Shown: piece after piece, positions 16,256-26,669 of the stretch
How positions within the stretch are numbered: the stretch's first letter is position 1
Layout: each line of letters opens with the position of its first letter
Source: Natronospirales bacterium
GTDB lineage: Bacteria > Pseudomonadota > Gammaproteobacteria > Natronospirales > REEB76
Direction: 5' to 3'
NCBI GenBank assembly: GCA_021792635.1
Contig: JAJYUH010000005.1
Span: 96,887-160,886, forward strand
Length of the DNA stretch: 64,000 nt
Notes under the pieces: generated by a model
Told to the model about the DNA's origin: nothing
The model's database searches: none
The model's input: the letters and a program-made list of their open reading frames with translations, nothing else
Made by a program: the position numbers and the translations under genes

Positions 16256-17296
16256 ATGAATGAACGTGACAGTTGGCGTGAGGAGCAACAGTCGGCGTTT
16301 CTGTACCGGGTCATCGCGGAATACGAACCCGCACCGGAATTGCGCACCCTGTTCATGAAACTGGCAGAAACGGCCGCAGGCCAGGCGCACTATTGGCAGC
16401 GCCTGGCAGCGGACAAGGGCATGACATTGCCGTCACCATTTCGCCCGGCACTGCGTGCGCGGCTGGTGGCACGGCTGGTGAAGTGGCTGGGGCCACAGCG
16501 ATTGTTGCCGATGCTCGCTGCCATGAAGGTGCGGGGCCTGTCGGTATACACGCATACGGTAGCCGCGGGCCACGACGCACCGGTGGCCGGCCGGCCGGAA
16601 ATGCGTCACCGGCGGCTCGCGGGCGGCGGCAGTTTTCGTGCCTCGGTATTCGGTGTGAACGACGGTCTGGTGTCCAACGCCAGCCTGATCCTGGGCGTGG
16701 CCGGAGCCGCGCTCGACAGCCACGTGATCCTGCTCACCGGCATCGCCGGCCTTTTGGCGGGCGCGGCCTCCATGGCTGCGGGTGAGTATGTATCCATGCG
16801 TTCCCAGCGGGAAATGTTCGAATACCAGATCGGTCTGGAGCGGGACGAACTGGCGGCCTATCCGGAGGAGGAAGCGGAAGAGCTGGCGCTGATTTACGCA
16901 GCACGCGGCGTGGCAAGCGCCGAGGCGCGCCAGCTCGCGGATACGCTCACCAGCGATCCTGAGCGTGCCCTCGACACGCTGGCGCGCGAGGAACTGGGAC
17001 TCAATCCACGGGAATTGGGCTCGGCCTGGGGCGCTGCGATTTCCTCGTTTATCGCCTTCGCCGCGGGTGCGCTGATTCCATTGACTCCCTTTTTCTGGCC
17101 GCAGCCGCAGCACGGTTTGATATGGTCCATCGCGCTCACGGCGGCGGCGCTGTTCGTCACCGGCGCCGCAGTGAGCCTCTTTACCGGACGCGGCATGCTG
17201 TGGAGCGCCGTGCGCATGGTGCTGATCGGCGTGCTGGCCGCCGGCGTCACTTTTCTGGTGGGCCATCTGTTTGGTGTAGCGTTGGGTTCGGCGTGA
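16256..17296 (+). CDS. VIT1/CCC1-family transporter with N-terminal ferritin-like domain
   Basis: The product is 346 residues. Residues 1-90 resemble a rubrerythrin/ferritin-like helical domain (YRVIAEYEPAPELRTLF; AETAAGQAHYWQRLA has the expected Glu/His). The CCC1/VIT1 membrane part follows from SFRASVFGVNDGLVSNASLI near residue 125, with AGAASMAAGEYVSMRSQREM and three C-terminal helices. Family members move Fe2+ or Mn2+ across membranes, and ferritin-fused forms also bind iron. It starts 12 nt after the 5'-nucleotidase and ends the operon. Confidence 0.9.
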   Translation: MNERDSWREEQQSAFLYRVIAEYEPAPELRTLFMKLAETAAGQAHYWQRLAADKGMTLPSPFRPALRARLVARLVKWLGPQRLLPMLAAMKVRGLSVYTHTVAAGHDAPVAGRPEMRHRRLAGGGSFRASVFGVNDGLVSNASLILGVAGAALDSHVILLTGIAGLLAGAASMAAGEYVSMRSQREMFEYQIGLERDELAAYPEEEAEELALIYAARGVASAEARQLADTLTSDPERALDTLAREELGLNPRELGSAWGAAISSFIAFAAGALIPLTPFFWPQPQHGLIWSIALTAAALFVTGAAVSLFTGRGMLWSAVRMVLIGVLAAGVTFLVGHLFGVALGSA

Positions 17297-17370
17297 ATGA
17301 GCTGCCCCCGTTTTTACAGACAGATGGTTAAGAGGCATCAGAAGTTATGTTTTAGGAACTGATCAGCGGC

Positions 17371-19026
17371 TCATGGCGGGTTCGTCTGCTGCCGCTTTGC
17401 CTGAAATTTTTCCCACCCCGGAATTTCGGCGCGCAGGAACTGCACGACGTGTGCATGCACGCGCCGGCGGAACGCAGCATTAAGATTCACTTCGGTTGGT
17501 GCGGCCACGGCGACATTGGTGATGCGGCGGGTCAGGGCCAGGGGCACCGGCTGCGGCGGCAGCACATAATCATCGGTGCGGTTGGCGGTGCCCTGGTTGT
17601 TGGTCTGCACGAAGAACGGCACGAACGCCTGGCCGATGACGGCGAGCGACTGGTAGTCGCCCAGGAACAGGCCTCCGGCATTGGGGGCGAGGTCCAGGTC
17701 GAAGGGGCCGGAGATGTGCTGCTCGCTCCAGTGCACACCGTCGGTGGAGGAGGTGAACCAGTAATCGGTGATGAGCTGGTCCGGGTTGCTGGTGTTGTTC
17801 CTGAAATCGAAGTAGCTCACGCCGATGGTGCCGTCTGCGAGTACCGCGACACTGGGCGTGAAGGCGGGCACGGACGGGACCGAATTGATTTCCACCGGCG
17901 TACTCCAGGTCTGGCCATAATCCATTGACCGGGACAGGGCGATGCCGTCGTGCTGTCCATTGGAAAAGCGCCCATCCTGCCACACTACCACCAGCTCGCC
18001 GCCGGGTCCGGCGGCCGCCTGCGGCAGGAAACCGCCGTCGCGTACCGGTGCGCCGGTATTAGGGTCACGGGTGCCGACGGATAGGTCCTGGGCCACGGAC
18101 ACCGGTGCGGACCAGGTGGCGCCCTGGTCCGTGGAGTGAATCACCTTGATGACCCCCGTGGTGCTGCTGCTGGAGGTGCCGTCGATCTCCTCGAACACGT
18201 CCACGATACTGCCGTCGGACAGCCCCACGATTTCATTGCCGATGGTCTGGTTGTTAAAGCCGGGATCGTAGATGGGCGCGGCGGCCTGCCAAGTCTGGCC
18301 GCCGTTGGCGGTGCGCGCGAAATACGCGGGTCCGTAGCCGCTGCTGTCGAGCCGGTCCCAGACCGCATACACGTAATTCGCATTATTGGGATCGGCGGCG
18401 ATGGTTTCCTTGTCATTGAAAGCGTTGGCGCCGTCCAGGATGAGGGTTACCGGATTGCTCCAGGTGGCGCCGCCGTCAGTGGAGCTGCTCACCAGCACGC
18501 TGCTCAAGGAGCCGGGGGCCATGATGTTGCCGCTGAAGGAAATGGAAATCACGTAGGCCACGCCGCTGGGGGAGAAAGTCACCCAGGGATCGGAGGCGCG
18601 CGCATAGCCGCCGCCGTTGGTGCTGTCGCCCCCGCCGCAGATGGAAAACGGGATGGTTTGCTCGTTCCAGGTCTTGCCGTCGTCCAGGCTGCGGCCGATC
18701 ACCAGCCCGTGGGCGCCGCCGTCGGACCAGCGGTCCTGCTGCCAGATGCCGATCAGGTTCGAGGGGTTGGTGGGGTTGACCGCCACGTAGGGTTCCACTT
18801 CGGCGTTTTCGTAGTTCACGCTCCCGGCCATGCCGCCGCCGCAACTGGCGGGGTAGGGTGATGGGCCGGATACACGCACCAGGGGCGCACCCGGCGGAGA
18901 CAGGGATGCCGGGGGTGGCGGGGAGGTCGTGGACGATGAACTGGAGCCTCCGCCGCATCCGGCCAGTAACAGGCTCGCGACCAGGATAGCCGGATACAGG
19001 CGCTTATACCGATTTTTCTTCGCCAT
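17371..19026 (-). CDS. sialidase-fold lipoprotein with Asp-box repeats
   Basis: The product is 551 residues. The N-terminus has a lipoprotein signal (ILVASLLLAGC, Cys near residue 24) followed by a Gly/Ser/Pro linker, so it is probably anchored in the outer membrane. The rest is a beta-propeller with repeated Asp boxes: SLDDGKTW, SSTDGGATW, TANGGQTW, STDQGATW, SMDYGQTW, SSTDGVHW. Neuraminidases, xyloglucanases and many non-enzymatic propellers share this fold. I do not see the arginine triad clearly enough to claim sialidase activity. It is transcribed towards the VIT1 gene and stands alone. Confidence 0.8.
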   Translation of the reverse strand: MAKKNRYKRLYPAILVASLLLAGCGGGSSSSSTTSPPPPASLSPPGAPLVRVSGPSPYPASCGGGMAGSVNYENAEVEPYVAVNPTNPSNLIGIWQQDRWSDGGAHGLVIGRSLDDGKTWNEQTIPFSICGGGDSTNGGGYARASDPWVTFSPSGVAYVISISFSGNIMAPGSLSSVLVSSSTDGGATWSNPVTLILDGANAFNDKETIAADPNNANYVYAVWDRLDSSGYGPAYFARTANGGQTWQAAAPIYDPGFNNQTIGNEIVGLSDGSIVDVFEEIDGTSSSSTTGVIKVIHSTDQGATWSAPVSVAQDLSVGTRDPNTGAPVRDGGFLPQAAAGPGGELVVVWQDGRFSNGQHDGIALSRSMDYGQTWSTPVEINSVPSVPAFTPSVAVLADGTIGVSYFDFRNNTSNPDQLITDYWFTSSTDGVHWSEQHISGPFDLDLAPNAGGLFLGDYQSLAVIGQAFVPFFVQTNNQGTANRTDDYVLPPQPVPLALTRRITNVAVAAPTEVNLNAAFRRRVHAHVVQFLRAEIPGWEKFQAKRQQTNPP

Positions 19027-19147
19027 GGCGTGAACCCCAGTGTGAATATGGCACGCAGGTCGGTTATAGCATTTTCCCGCGGGTTTACCGGCACAGCGTG
19101 TTTTTTCACAAATGATTCAGATGTGTAGTGCACCGGGCGAAAAGACA

Positions 19148-19163
19148 GCGGGCTCCGGCCCGC
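19148..19163. terminator. possible terminator of the M13 peptidase gene
   Basis: A GCGGGC / GCCCGC stem with a 4-base loop lies 31 nt past the stop at 19194. T-rich sequence follows it on both strands (CGTTTTAT to the right, TGTCTTTT on the minus strand), so it could act as a weak terminator. Confidence 0.45.
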
Positions 19164-19193
19164 CGTTTTATCCTGCCGTTTTGAAAATACCCA

Positions 19194-21242
19194 TTACCAG
19201 ATCACGCAACGGTCTTTGTGGACCATGGGACTTTTTTTCGGCACATGGAACGCCGCTTGGAATTGCGGCAGGTTGGCGAGCGTGCCGTTCACGCGGTACT
19301 GAGCCGGTGGATGCGGATTCACGGTGACCAGCCGGCGCGCTTCCTCAGGACGGATGTTGGTCGCCCAGAAATGGGCGAAACCAAGGAAGAACTGCTGGTC
19401 CGGCGTGAAACCGTCAATGGTGGGCGCGTCCTTGTAGTAGGGCGAGGTATGGAAAGCGCGCCAGGCGAGCTTCAGCCCCCCCAGATCCGCAATGGCTTCC
19501 CCGGTCACCAGTTTGCCCTGCACATGCAGGTCGCGGTCCACAGTGTAGCCGGAGAATTGCTTGACGATGCATCTGACGTTCCTGTCGAAGTGCAGACGAT
19601 CCAGCACGGTCCACCAGTTCTTCAGATTTCCGTAACCGTCGAATTGGCTGCCCTGGTCGTCAAAACCGTGGGTCATCTCATGTCCCATCACCGCACCGAT
19701 GGCGCCGTAGTTCACCGCCATGGGTGCATGGGGATCAAAGAACGGCGGCTGCAGGATACCGGCTGGGAAGTTGATGTTGTTCATGGACGGGTCGTAGTAG
19801 GCATTCACCGTCTGTGGTGTCATGTACCACTCGTTTCTGTCCACCGGTTTACCGATCTTGTTGAGTTCCCGCCGATTCTCGAACTCGTTGGCGCGTATGA
19901 CGTTGAGCACGTAGGGGCCGCGGTTGATATCGAGGGAGGAGTAATCGCGCCACTTATCCGGATAGCCGATGCGTTCACCCATAAGATCCAGTTTCTTGAT
20001 AGCCGCTTTGCGGGTCTTGGGGCTCATCCAGGAGATGGTTTCAAGATCGCTTTTCAGGGCGGCACGGATGCTATGCAGGATGGTGAGCGCTTCCGCCTTG
20101 GAAGACGGCGGAAATTTTTTCTCGACATAGAACTTGCCGACCGCGAAGCCCAGAGCATTGTCTTCCGCTCGCACCACACGCTGCCAGCGTGGCAAAAGTT
20201 TCTTGGCGCCCGTAAGCTCCGATTGCATGCGGAAGTTCTCATCCACGAACGGCTTGGAGAGGTACGGCGCAAATGCGTCAATCAGTTGCCAGCGGAGGTA
20301 GGTCTTCCAACTGCTGAGCGGCACACTCCTCAGGTTCCAGCCCATGGCGCGGAAGAACTTCGGCATGGCGAGGTTGATGCTTTTGATCTGTGAATAGCCC
20401 ACGTTGGCGAAATAGGCCCGCCAGGAAAAGCCCGGCGTCTCCTTGTCAAGCCTGGCCAGGTCCATGACGTGATACACGGCGCGCGGATTGCGCTGTTCCA
20501 CGTCGGACATGGAGGCCCTGGCAAGTTGTGTTTCGATGTGCATGACAGTCCCGGCTTCCCAGGCTGCCGTATCCTTCCTGTCACCCAGCAGTTTGAACAT
20601 GCGCGCGACATGCCGCACGTATTCCTTGCGGATCTCGGCGAATTTCACACCTTTCTTCAGGTAATAATCCCGATCCGGCAGGCCCAGACCACCTTGGCTG
20701 GCCACGCCGATGACCTCGCTGCTGTTTTTGAAATCCTGCATCTGGCCGAAGCTGAACAGGGCGTTTACCCCGATCATCTGCAGGTGGGCGATGTCGGCCT
20801 GCAACTGCGCGAGATTGGTGATTTCGTTTATGCGTTTGAACTCCGCTGCCAGTGGCGCAACGCCGGCCGCATTGACAGCCGCCGTATTCATGCCGCTGTA
20901 GTAGAAATCACCGATCTTCTGTGCATCGCTGCCGGGTTGGGACCGGGCGTTTTTGGCGGCGTCTTCCAGCAATTGATGGATAAACTTCTGGTTCCGCCTG
21001 TAGAGGATGCTGAACTGGCCCCAACTGGAGTAGGCGGGTGGGATGGGATTCTGCTGCAGCCAGTCACCGTCGGCATATTCGTAGAAATTCCGCGCCGGGC
21101 TCACATTTCTGTCGAGCCAGTTGAGATGCAAACTCTGCACTTGTGCCGGGGTGACGGCCGGGTTCATGGGTTCACCGGCGGCGAGTACCCTGAGTGGGGC
21201 CGCGCACAGCGCTCCCACGAGAAGATAGCCGGTCAATCGCAT
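19194..21242 (-). CDS. M13-family (neprilysin-like) metallopeptidase, secreted
   Basis: The product is 682 residues with an N-terminal signal peptide (TGYLLVGALCAAPLRVLAAG). The PepO/neprilysin zinc site is complete: GHEMTHGFDDQGSQFDG near residue 515 provides the two His and the catalytic Glu, and GEAIADLGGLKLAW near residue 583 gives the third ligand. NAYYDPSMNNINFPAGILQP upstream is the substrate-binding NAY/F motif. The C-terminal CVIW matches the family CxxW ending. It should cleave oligopeptides in the periplasm. A GGAGG site precedes the ATG. Confidence 0.94.
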   Translation of the reverse strand: MRLTGYLLVGALCAAPLRVLAAGEPMNPAVTPAQVQSLHLNWLDRNVSPARNFYEYADGDWLQQNPIPPAYSSWGQFSILYRRNQKFIHQLLEDAAKNARSQPGSDAQKIGDFYYSGMNTAAVNAAGVAPLAAEFKRINEITNLAQLQADIAHLQMIGVNALFSFGQMQDFKNSSEVIGVASQGGLGLPDRDYYLKKGVKFAEIRKEYVRHVARMFKLLGDRKDTAAWEAGTVMHIETQLARASMSDVEQRNPRAVYHVMDLARLDKETPGFSWRAYFANVGYSQIKSINLAMPKFFRAMGWNLRSVPLSSWKTYLRWQLIDAFAPYLSKPFVDENFRMQSELTGAKKLLPRWQRVVRAEDNALGFAVGKFYVEKKFPPSSKAEALTILHSIRAALKSDLETISWMSPKTRKAAIKKLDLMGERIGYPDKWRDYSSLDINRGPYVLNVIRANEFENRRELNKIGKPVDRNEWYMTPQTVNAYYDPSMNNINFPAGILQPPFFDPHAPMAVNYGAIGAVMGHEMTHGFDDQGSQFDGYGNLKNWWTVLDRLHFDRNVRCIVKQFSGYTVDRDLHVQGKLVTGEAIADLGGLKLAWRAFHTSPYYKDAPTIDGFTPDQQFFLGFAHFWATNIRPEEARRLVTVNPHPPAQYRVNGTLANLPQFQAAFHVPKKSPMVHKDRCVIW

Positions 21243-21647
21243 AAAGCCTCCATTCTTAAATATATATGTAAGAGCAAAGCGTTACCTCACCGCCAGACTT
21301 GCGGTCTTTGTCTTAGATATTCACGTAATCCGAAGCGCGTGGGCAATGCCTGCCGGGTAACAGCCAGCCATTACGTTCAACCCCAGAAAATCGGATACTA
21401 ACATAGCGCGTCTCCGGTACAGCCGGAAAGACCGGCCGGCGTTTTCCCATGGGGCTAACTGATTGAAAAACCGGGGAAACCGGAACCTGCATTTGTGGCT
21501 TTCGGGTCGTTTGCAGCCGACAGCGGCCCTATCCAGTATTCTCTGGAGCGATGCCACCGCTTTAAGTAAACTGCCCCCTCTCGAAGGGTTGCGTTAAAGC
21601 ACGTGTTGTCTTGCCACCGATCAGACACGATACGAAGGAGTGGGTCC
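21243..21647. other. intergenic region between divergent peptidase genes
   Basis: About 400 bases with no convincing gene. It should contain the promoters of the M13 gene (minus) and the M61 gene (plus). The AT-rich stretch CTTAAATATATATGTAAG just upstream of the M13 start is the only obvious promoter-like sequence. A GAAGGAG site at 21634-21640 serves the M61 gene. Confidence 0.5.
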
Positions 21648-23567
21648 ATGAAAATAGCGATGTCTTGTGCAGTGACGTTGCTGACCACCGTCCTGGCGGT
21701 CGGATGGGGAGGGTCGGCGGCCGCCGCGGACAGTACTCGTCCCTATTTCGGGCCGGTCACCCTCAACGTGGATTTGCGCGACGCGCCGCGCAAGATTTTC
21801 CGCACCCGCGAGGGTATTCCGGTCAGTCCGGGGCCGCTCACCCTTTACTACCCCAAGTGGATTCCCGGCGAGCACGCTCCGAGCGGCCCGCTGCAGAATA
21901 TGGCCGGTCTCATCTTTACCGCCAATGGGCAAACGCTTCCCTGGCGTCGTGACCTGGTGAACATGTACGCCATCCATCTGGACATTCCGCAGGGAGTACA
22001 TGTGCTGGATGTGGCATTCGATTTCCTCTCGCCCACCAGCGGTGGCGAATTCGGCCAGAGCGTGTCGGCTACCCCCAATATCGTTGATCTGGAGTGGAAT
22101 CAGGTACTGCTATATCCCGCGGGCTATGCCTCCAAGGCCCTCACCTTCAGCGCCAGTGTGAAGCTGCCGGCCGGCTGGCAATATGCCACGGCGCTGGAAC
22201 CCCACAGCGGCCGCGGCGGCGAAATTCATTTCCGGCCGGTAACGCTCAACAATCTGGTGGATTCACCGCTCATCGCCGGTGAGTATTTCCGCCAGGTGAA
22301 CCTGGCTCCGGGGGCCGGGGTGCCGGTGCACCTGGATATCGTGGCGGACGGGCCCGAAGATCTCGCCATCACACCGCAGCAGGTACAGCATTACCGCAAT
22401 TTGGTGCAGCAGGAATACAGGATGTTCGGTGCGCACCATTACGTTTCCTATCATTTTCTGTTCACCTTGTCGGACAGCACCGGTCATTTCGGTCTGGAAC
22501 ATCACCAGTCCAGTGACGACCGTATTTTCGCGAATTATTTCATCAACCCCGATACCAATCTGGTGACGGCAGGGTTGCTGCCCCACGAATATACCCATTC
22601 CTGGAACGGCAAGTTCCGCCGACCCTATGATCTGTGGACGCCGGATTTCAATTCCGTGCCGGAGAAGGATAATCTGCTGTGGGTGTATGAGGGCCTGACG
22701 GAATACTGGGGCGAGGTGATGACGGCACGCAGCGGATTGTGGACCAAAGACGATTACCGCCAGGCGCTGGCGTTGACGGCCGCCACCATGGACCACATGC
22801 CGGGCCGCACTTGGCGGCCGCTGCAGGATACCGCCGATGAGGCCTCAATCCTGTATTTCGTTCCGGACGCGTGGCACAACTGGCGCCGCAGTGCCGGTGA
22901 TTTCTATGCGGAAGGCACCTTGATGTGGCTGGATGTGGATACCAAGATCCGCGAACTCAGCCATGATCGCCGTTCACTCAATGATTTTGCGCGTGAGTTC
23001 TTCGGTATCAATAACGGCAGTTATGTGACAGTGACCTATGACTTCGATGATGTGGTCAGGGCCCTCAACAAAGTGCAGCCCTACGATTGGGCCGGGTTTC
23101 TCAAGCACATCCTCGATACGAAGCAGTATCACGCACCGCTCAACGGCATTACCCGCAGCGGCTGGAAACTGGTGTACACCGGTCAGCCGTCCCGGTTCAT
23201 CAAGGCAAGCGAGAAGCTGCGCAAACAACTGTATGCGATGTTCTCCATCGGCCTGCAGGTGAGCACCGCCCGGCACCGCAGGGGTATGATTCAGGATGTG
23301 CTCTGGAACGGTCCGGCCTTCAAGGCGGGTCTCGGTCCCGGCATGCGCATCATCGCGGTGAATGGCCGTGCCTTCACGCCGGAGGTATTCCGGGAGGCCA
23401 TTCGCGAAGCCAAGGGCGCGACGGCACCCATCCGTTTGCTGGTGAAGAATCAGGACTTCTATCAGATATACAGCGTGGATTATCACGGCGGACTGCAGTA
23501 CCCGCATCTGCGGCGGATAGAGACCCGGCCGGACTATCTGGATCAGATCATCTCACCGCTGAGATGA
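21648..23567 (+). CDS. M61-family peptidase (glycyl aminopeptidase type) with PDZ domain
   Basis: The product is 639 residues from the ATG at 21648, eight bases after GAAGGAG. Residues 1-26 are a signal peptide ending AAAAD. The catalytic domain has LLPHEYTHSWNGKFRRP near residue 312 (HExxH) and LLWVYEGLTEYWGE near residue 345, giving the third zinc ligand. A PDZ-like domain follows (GMIQDVLWNGPAFKAGLGPG near residue 550; MRIIAVNGRAFTPEVFREAI). M61 enzymes are secreted aminopeptidases preferring Gly or Ala. It faces away from the M13 gene, so the two peptidases share an upstream region. Confidence 0.93.
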   Translation: MKIAMSCAVTLLTTVLAVGWGGSAAAADSTRPYFGPVTLNVDLRDAPRKIFRTREGIPVSPGPLTLYYPKWIPGEHAPSGPLQNMAGLIFTANGQTLPWRRDLVNMYAIHLDIPQGVHVLDVAFDFLSPTSGGEFGQSVSATPNIVDLEWNQVLLYPAGYASKALTFSASVKLPAGWQYATALEPHSGRGGEIHFRPVTLNNLVDSPLIAGEYFRQVNLAPGAGVPVHLDIVADGPEDLAITPQQVQHYRNLVQQEYRMFGAHHYVSYHFLFTLSDSTGHFGLEHHQSSDDRIFANYFINPDTNLVTAGLLPHEYTHSWNGKFRRPYDLWTPDFNSVPEKDNLLWVYEGLTEYWGEVMTARSGLWTKDDYRQALALTAATMDHMPGRTWRPLQDTADEASILYFVPDAWHNWRRSAGDFYAEGTLMWLDVDTKIRELSHDRRSLNDFAREFFGINNGSYVTVTYDFDDVVRALNKVQPYDWAGFLKHILDTKQYHAPLNGITRSGWKLVYTGQPSRFIKASEKLRKQLYAMFSIGLQVSTARHRRGMIQDVLWNGPAFKAGLGPGMRIIAVNGRAFTPEVFREAIREAKGATAPIRLLVKNQDFYQIYSVDYHGGLQYPHLRRIETRPDYLDQIISPLR

Positions 23568-24374
23568 GCGGCAAGTCATGCAGACTGCGCCGGCCCCGCT
23601 TGTTTCAGCGCTGCACCTCTCCGCTCAGGGGCGGAATCGCCGGTTGAATGGCCGCCACTGCCGCCGGGTTTCCCGAGCCGGACAAGCGCGCCGGATATGA
23701 ATCGGCGTCCGCGGGAACAAATGCCGGGCCAGGTGGTCGGATAAGCTAAACAACGGGGTTAATCCCGGTTATCCGACCGCGGCCCGCAAACATCCGGGCC
23801 CGCCGCCCCAACCTCGCACACCGGGGTTGCCGGCCCGTATGGGCCGCACAAACCCCGATCCTGTGATACGCATGTAACAAACAACCGGCAGCCTGAGGAT
23901 ATTGCTTCAATACCGTGGAATACCCGCCAGGCAACCCGTGAAGGACCACCTTTTCATGATAAGCAGACAGACCAGGGGGCCGCACCGGCTCGACTGGAGC
24001 ATGTGGCTCGATCGCGGCATACGCGTCAACGGCATATCCTCCAGTATCGTGAAAACCATGCCTTTGCCGGAGACGAGTACCGGCAGCGGGGATGCGGATA
24101 CACGGGATATACTCTATGAGGGACCGATCGTTGCACCGCTTGCCATCAATCCATGCGCTGCCGGAAAAATCATTGCAGGCGTTCACGGCCCGCGGCCAGC
24201 CGGAAAAGCGACGTCGCCTGACGGTACCACCGCCGCTGGTATCACCCGCTGCGGAGCACCGGGCATGGCCAGCGGCTCACTTGGGCAGAACCCGCAGTGC
24301 GTAATTATGGCGGCGTTGGCAAAATCCCCGGGTGATCCACCCGCTGCCGTAAGCAGGGCGACTGGAGCATCGTC
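23568..24374. other. 800-base region without a convincing gene
   Basis: Open frames exist on both strands, but their products (Gly/Pro/Arg-rich, no known motif) look like GC-rich noise. The region holds the hairpin at 23735-23778 and must contain the promoter of the carbohydrate operon. I see no clear sigma-70 pair. Confidence 0.5.
23735..23778. repeat. nested palindromic hairpin
   Basis: GGTCGGATAA pairs with TTATCCGACC (10 bp, perfect), and inside it CGGG...CCCG forms a second short stem. The structure lies about 170 nt past the M61 stop. There is no T tract, so it is more like a REP-type element than an intrinsic terminator. Confidence 0.6.
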
Positions 24375-26669
24375 ATGAGCATGCTGAGCAAACAGGCGGC
24401 CTGGCAGGCGCTCGCAGCCCACTATCATGGAATTGCGGGACGGCATTTGCGCGAACTGTTTGCCGGGGATCCCGCCCGTGCCGAGCACATGCTTGTCGAA
24501 GCCGCCGGCTGGCGGCTGGATTACTCCAAACACCGCGTTACCGACGAAACGTTGCAACTGCTGTTCAAGCTGGCACGGCAGATTGGCCTGGAAGCCCGCC
24601 GCGATGCCATGTTCCGCGGCGAGCCGGTCAATGTCACCGAGCAGCGGGCGGCGCTGCATACTGCCTTGCGTGCGCCGGCGGATGCGGAAATTCCGGCAGA
24701 CGGGCGGAATGTGGTGCCACAGGTGCAGGCGATGCTGGCGTGCATGGCGGAATCAGCCCGCGCACTGCGTGAGGGTCGCTGGCACGGCTACAGCGGGCGA
24801 CCCATACGTAACATCATTAATATAGGTATCGGCGGCTCGGATCTGGGCCCGGTCATGGCCTACGAGGCGCTGCGCCACTACAGCGACCGGCGACTCACCT
24901 TCCGTTTTGTCTCGAACGTGGATTACACCGATTTCACAGAAGCAGTCCGTGGGCTGCGACCCGATGAGACGCTGTTTATCGTGGCCTCCAAAACTTTTAC
25001 CACCATCGAGACCATGACCAACGCCGAAAGTGCGCGTCGCTGGTTGCTGGCCGCCGCCGGCGACGAGCAGGCCGTGGCACGACATTTTGTGGCGGTGTCC
25101 GCCAATCGCGAAGCGGTCGCCGCCTTCGGCATCGCACCCGAGCACATGTATGGCTTCTGGGACTGGGTAGGCGGACGCTACTCCATGGATTCGGCCATCG
25201 GACTTTCCACCATGATGGCCATCGGCCCGGAAGCTTTCGCCGAGATGCTTGACGGCTTCCACAGCATGGACCGGCATTTCCGCACCGCACCGCTGGAGGG
25301 CAACCTGCCGGTTATCATGGGATTGCTTGCGGTCTGGTACGCGGATTTCTTCGGCGCTGAAACTGTCGCGGTGCTGCCCTACGAACAGTACCTCAAGCAT
25401 TTCCCGGCGTATCTGCAGCAGCTCACCATGGAGTCCAATGGCAAGCACGTGACGCTGGCCGGCGAAGCGGTGGATTATGCGACGGGTCCGGTTTATTGGG
25501 GCGAGCCAGGCACCAACGGGCAACACTCCTTCTATCAGTTGATGCATCAGGGTACTCACCTCATTCCCTGTGATTTCATCGCGTTTGCCGCGTCGCTCAA
25601 TCCCTGCGGGCGGCACCACGACCTGCTGCTCGCGAATGTGCTGGCCCAGGCCGAGGCACTCGCTTTCGGCAGGACGGCGGAGACAGTACGTGCCGAGGGC
25701 GTGGCGGAGGCGCTGGTGCCGCATCGGGTGTTCGAGGGTAACCAGCCCTCCAGTCTGCTGCTGGCCGAGCGGCTGACACCCACCGCTCTCGGCAGCCTGG
25801 TGGCGCTGTACGAACACAGCGTATTTACCCAGGCCGCCATCTGGGATATCAATCCGTTTGACCAATGGGGCGTGGAACTGGGCAAGCAGCTTGCGCAGCG
25901 CATTGCACGCGAGATCGAGCAGCCCAAGGCACCCCTGGAACACGATTGTTCAACGAATGCAGGGATCACCTGGTACCGCGCGCGCCGGCGCGCCGGCCGG
26001 CGCGAGCCATCCCGTCGCCGCATCCTGGTACTGGATGTCGGCGGCAGCCACGTCAAGGCCCTGGCCTCCGGAAAGGAACGCGAGGTCAAGATCATTTCCG
26101 GTCCCGAACTCACGCCTGAGGCCATGGTACGCAAGCTGCACCAGGCCACGGCTGCCTGGCACTACGATGTCGTGAGTATCGGTTTCCCCGGTCCGGTCAT
26201 CCACGGTCACATCGTGCGGGAGCCGCCCAACCTGGGCCGGGGCTGGGTGGGCTTTGATTTTTCACAAGCCTTTGGTTGTCCGGTGCGCATCGTCAATGAT
26301 GCCGCCATGCAGGCTCTCGGCAGTTATGCGGGCGGGCGCATGCTGTTTCTCGGACTGGGTACCGGCCTCGGCTCGGCGATGGTGGTCAACGGGGATATTG
26401 AACCGATGGAGCTCGCCCATCTGCCGTACAAGAAGTCCACCTATGAGGACTACGTGGGCGAGCGCGGTCTCAAGCGGCTCGGCAAAAGCAAGTGGCGCAA
26501 GCACGTGCTTGAGGTGATCGAACTGTTACGCACGGCGCTGCAACCCGATTACGTGATGCTGGGTGGCGGCAATGTGCACAAATTTTCAAAGTTGCCGGAA
26601 GGTGTGCGTCGCGGTGACAACCGCAATGCCTTCACCGGCGGTTTCCGGCTGTGGGAGAGTGACGCATGA
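24375..26669 (+). CDS. pgi: fusion of glucose-6-phosphate isomerase and polyphosphate-type glucokinase
   Basis: The product is 764 residues in two enzymes. Residues 1 to about 535 are phosphoglucose isomerase: [18 protein letters not shown] near 150, [17 protein letters not shown] near 210, [13 protein letters not shown] near 270, [14 protein letters not shown] near 390, and the C-terminal [15 protein letters not shown] with the catalytic Lys. After an Arg-rich linker, a ROK kinase of the polyphosphate-glucokinase group starts near 548: [27 protein letters not shown], the catalytic Asp in [13 protein letters not shown], and [24 protein letters not shown] and [14 protein letters not shown] fit PpgK. 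The fusion would convert glucose directly to fructose 6-phosphate. The phosphate donor (polyphosphate or ATP) cannot be told from sequence. Confidence 0.93.
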   Translation: MSMLSKQAAWQALAAHYHGIAGRHLRELFAGDPARAEHMLVEAAGWRLDYSKHRVTDETLQLLFKLARQIGLEARRDAMFRGEPVNVTEQRAALHTALRAPADAEIPADGRNVVPQVQAMLACMAESARALREGRWHGYSGRPIRNIINIGIGGSDLGPVMAYEALRHYSDRRLTFRFVSNVDYTDFTEAVRGLRPDETLFIVASKTFTTIETMTNAESARRWLLAAAGDEQAVARHFVAVSANREAVAAFGIAPEHMYGFWDWVGGRYSMDSAIGLSTMMAIGPEAFAEMLDGFHSMDRHFRTAPLEGNLPVIMGLLAVWYADFFGAETVAVLPYEQYLKHFPAYLQQLTMESNGKHVTLAGEAVDYATGPVYWGEPGTNGQHSFYQLMHQGTHLIPCDFIAFAASLNPCGRHHDLLLANVLAQAEALAFGRTAETVRAEGVAEALVPHRVFEGNQPSSLLLAERLTPTALGSLVALYEHSVFTQAAIWDINPFDQWGVELGKQLAQRIAREIEQPKAPLEHDCSTNAGITWYRARRRAGRREPSRRRILVLDVGGSHVKALASGKEREVKIISGPELTPEAMVRKLHQATAAWHYDVVSIGFPGPVIHGHIVREPPNLGRGWVGFDFSQAFGCPVRIVNDAAMQALGSYAGGRMLFLGLGTGLGSAMVVNGDIEPMELAHLPYKKSTYEDYVGERGLKRLGKSKWRKHVLEVIELLRTALQPDYVMLGGGNVHKFSKLPEGVRRGDNRNAFTGGFRLWESDA

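Noticed and set aside
23746..24374. Overlapping frames of 146 and 158 codons between the M61 gene and pgi
   Set aside because: Neither has a family motif, a good ribosome-binding site or coding-like composition.
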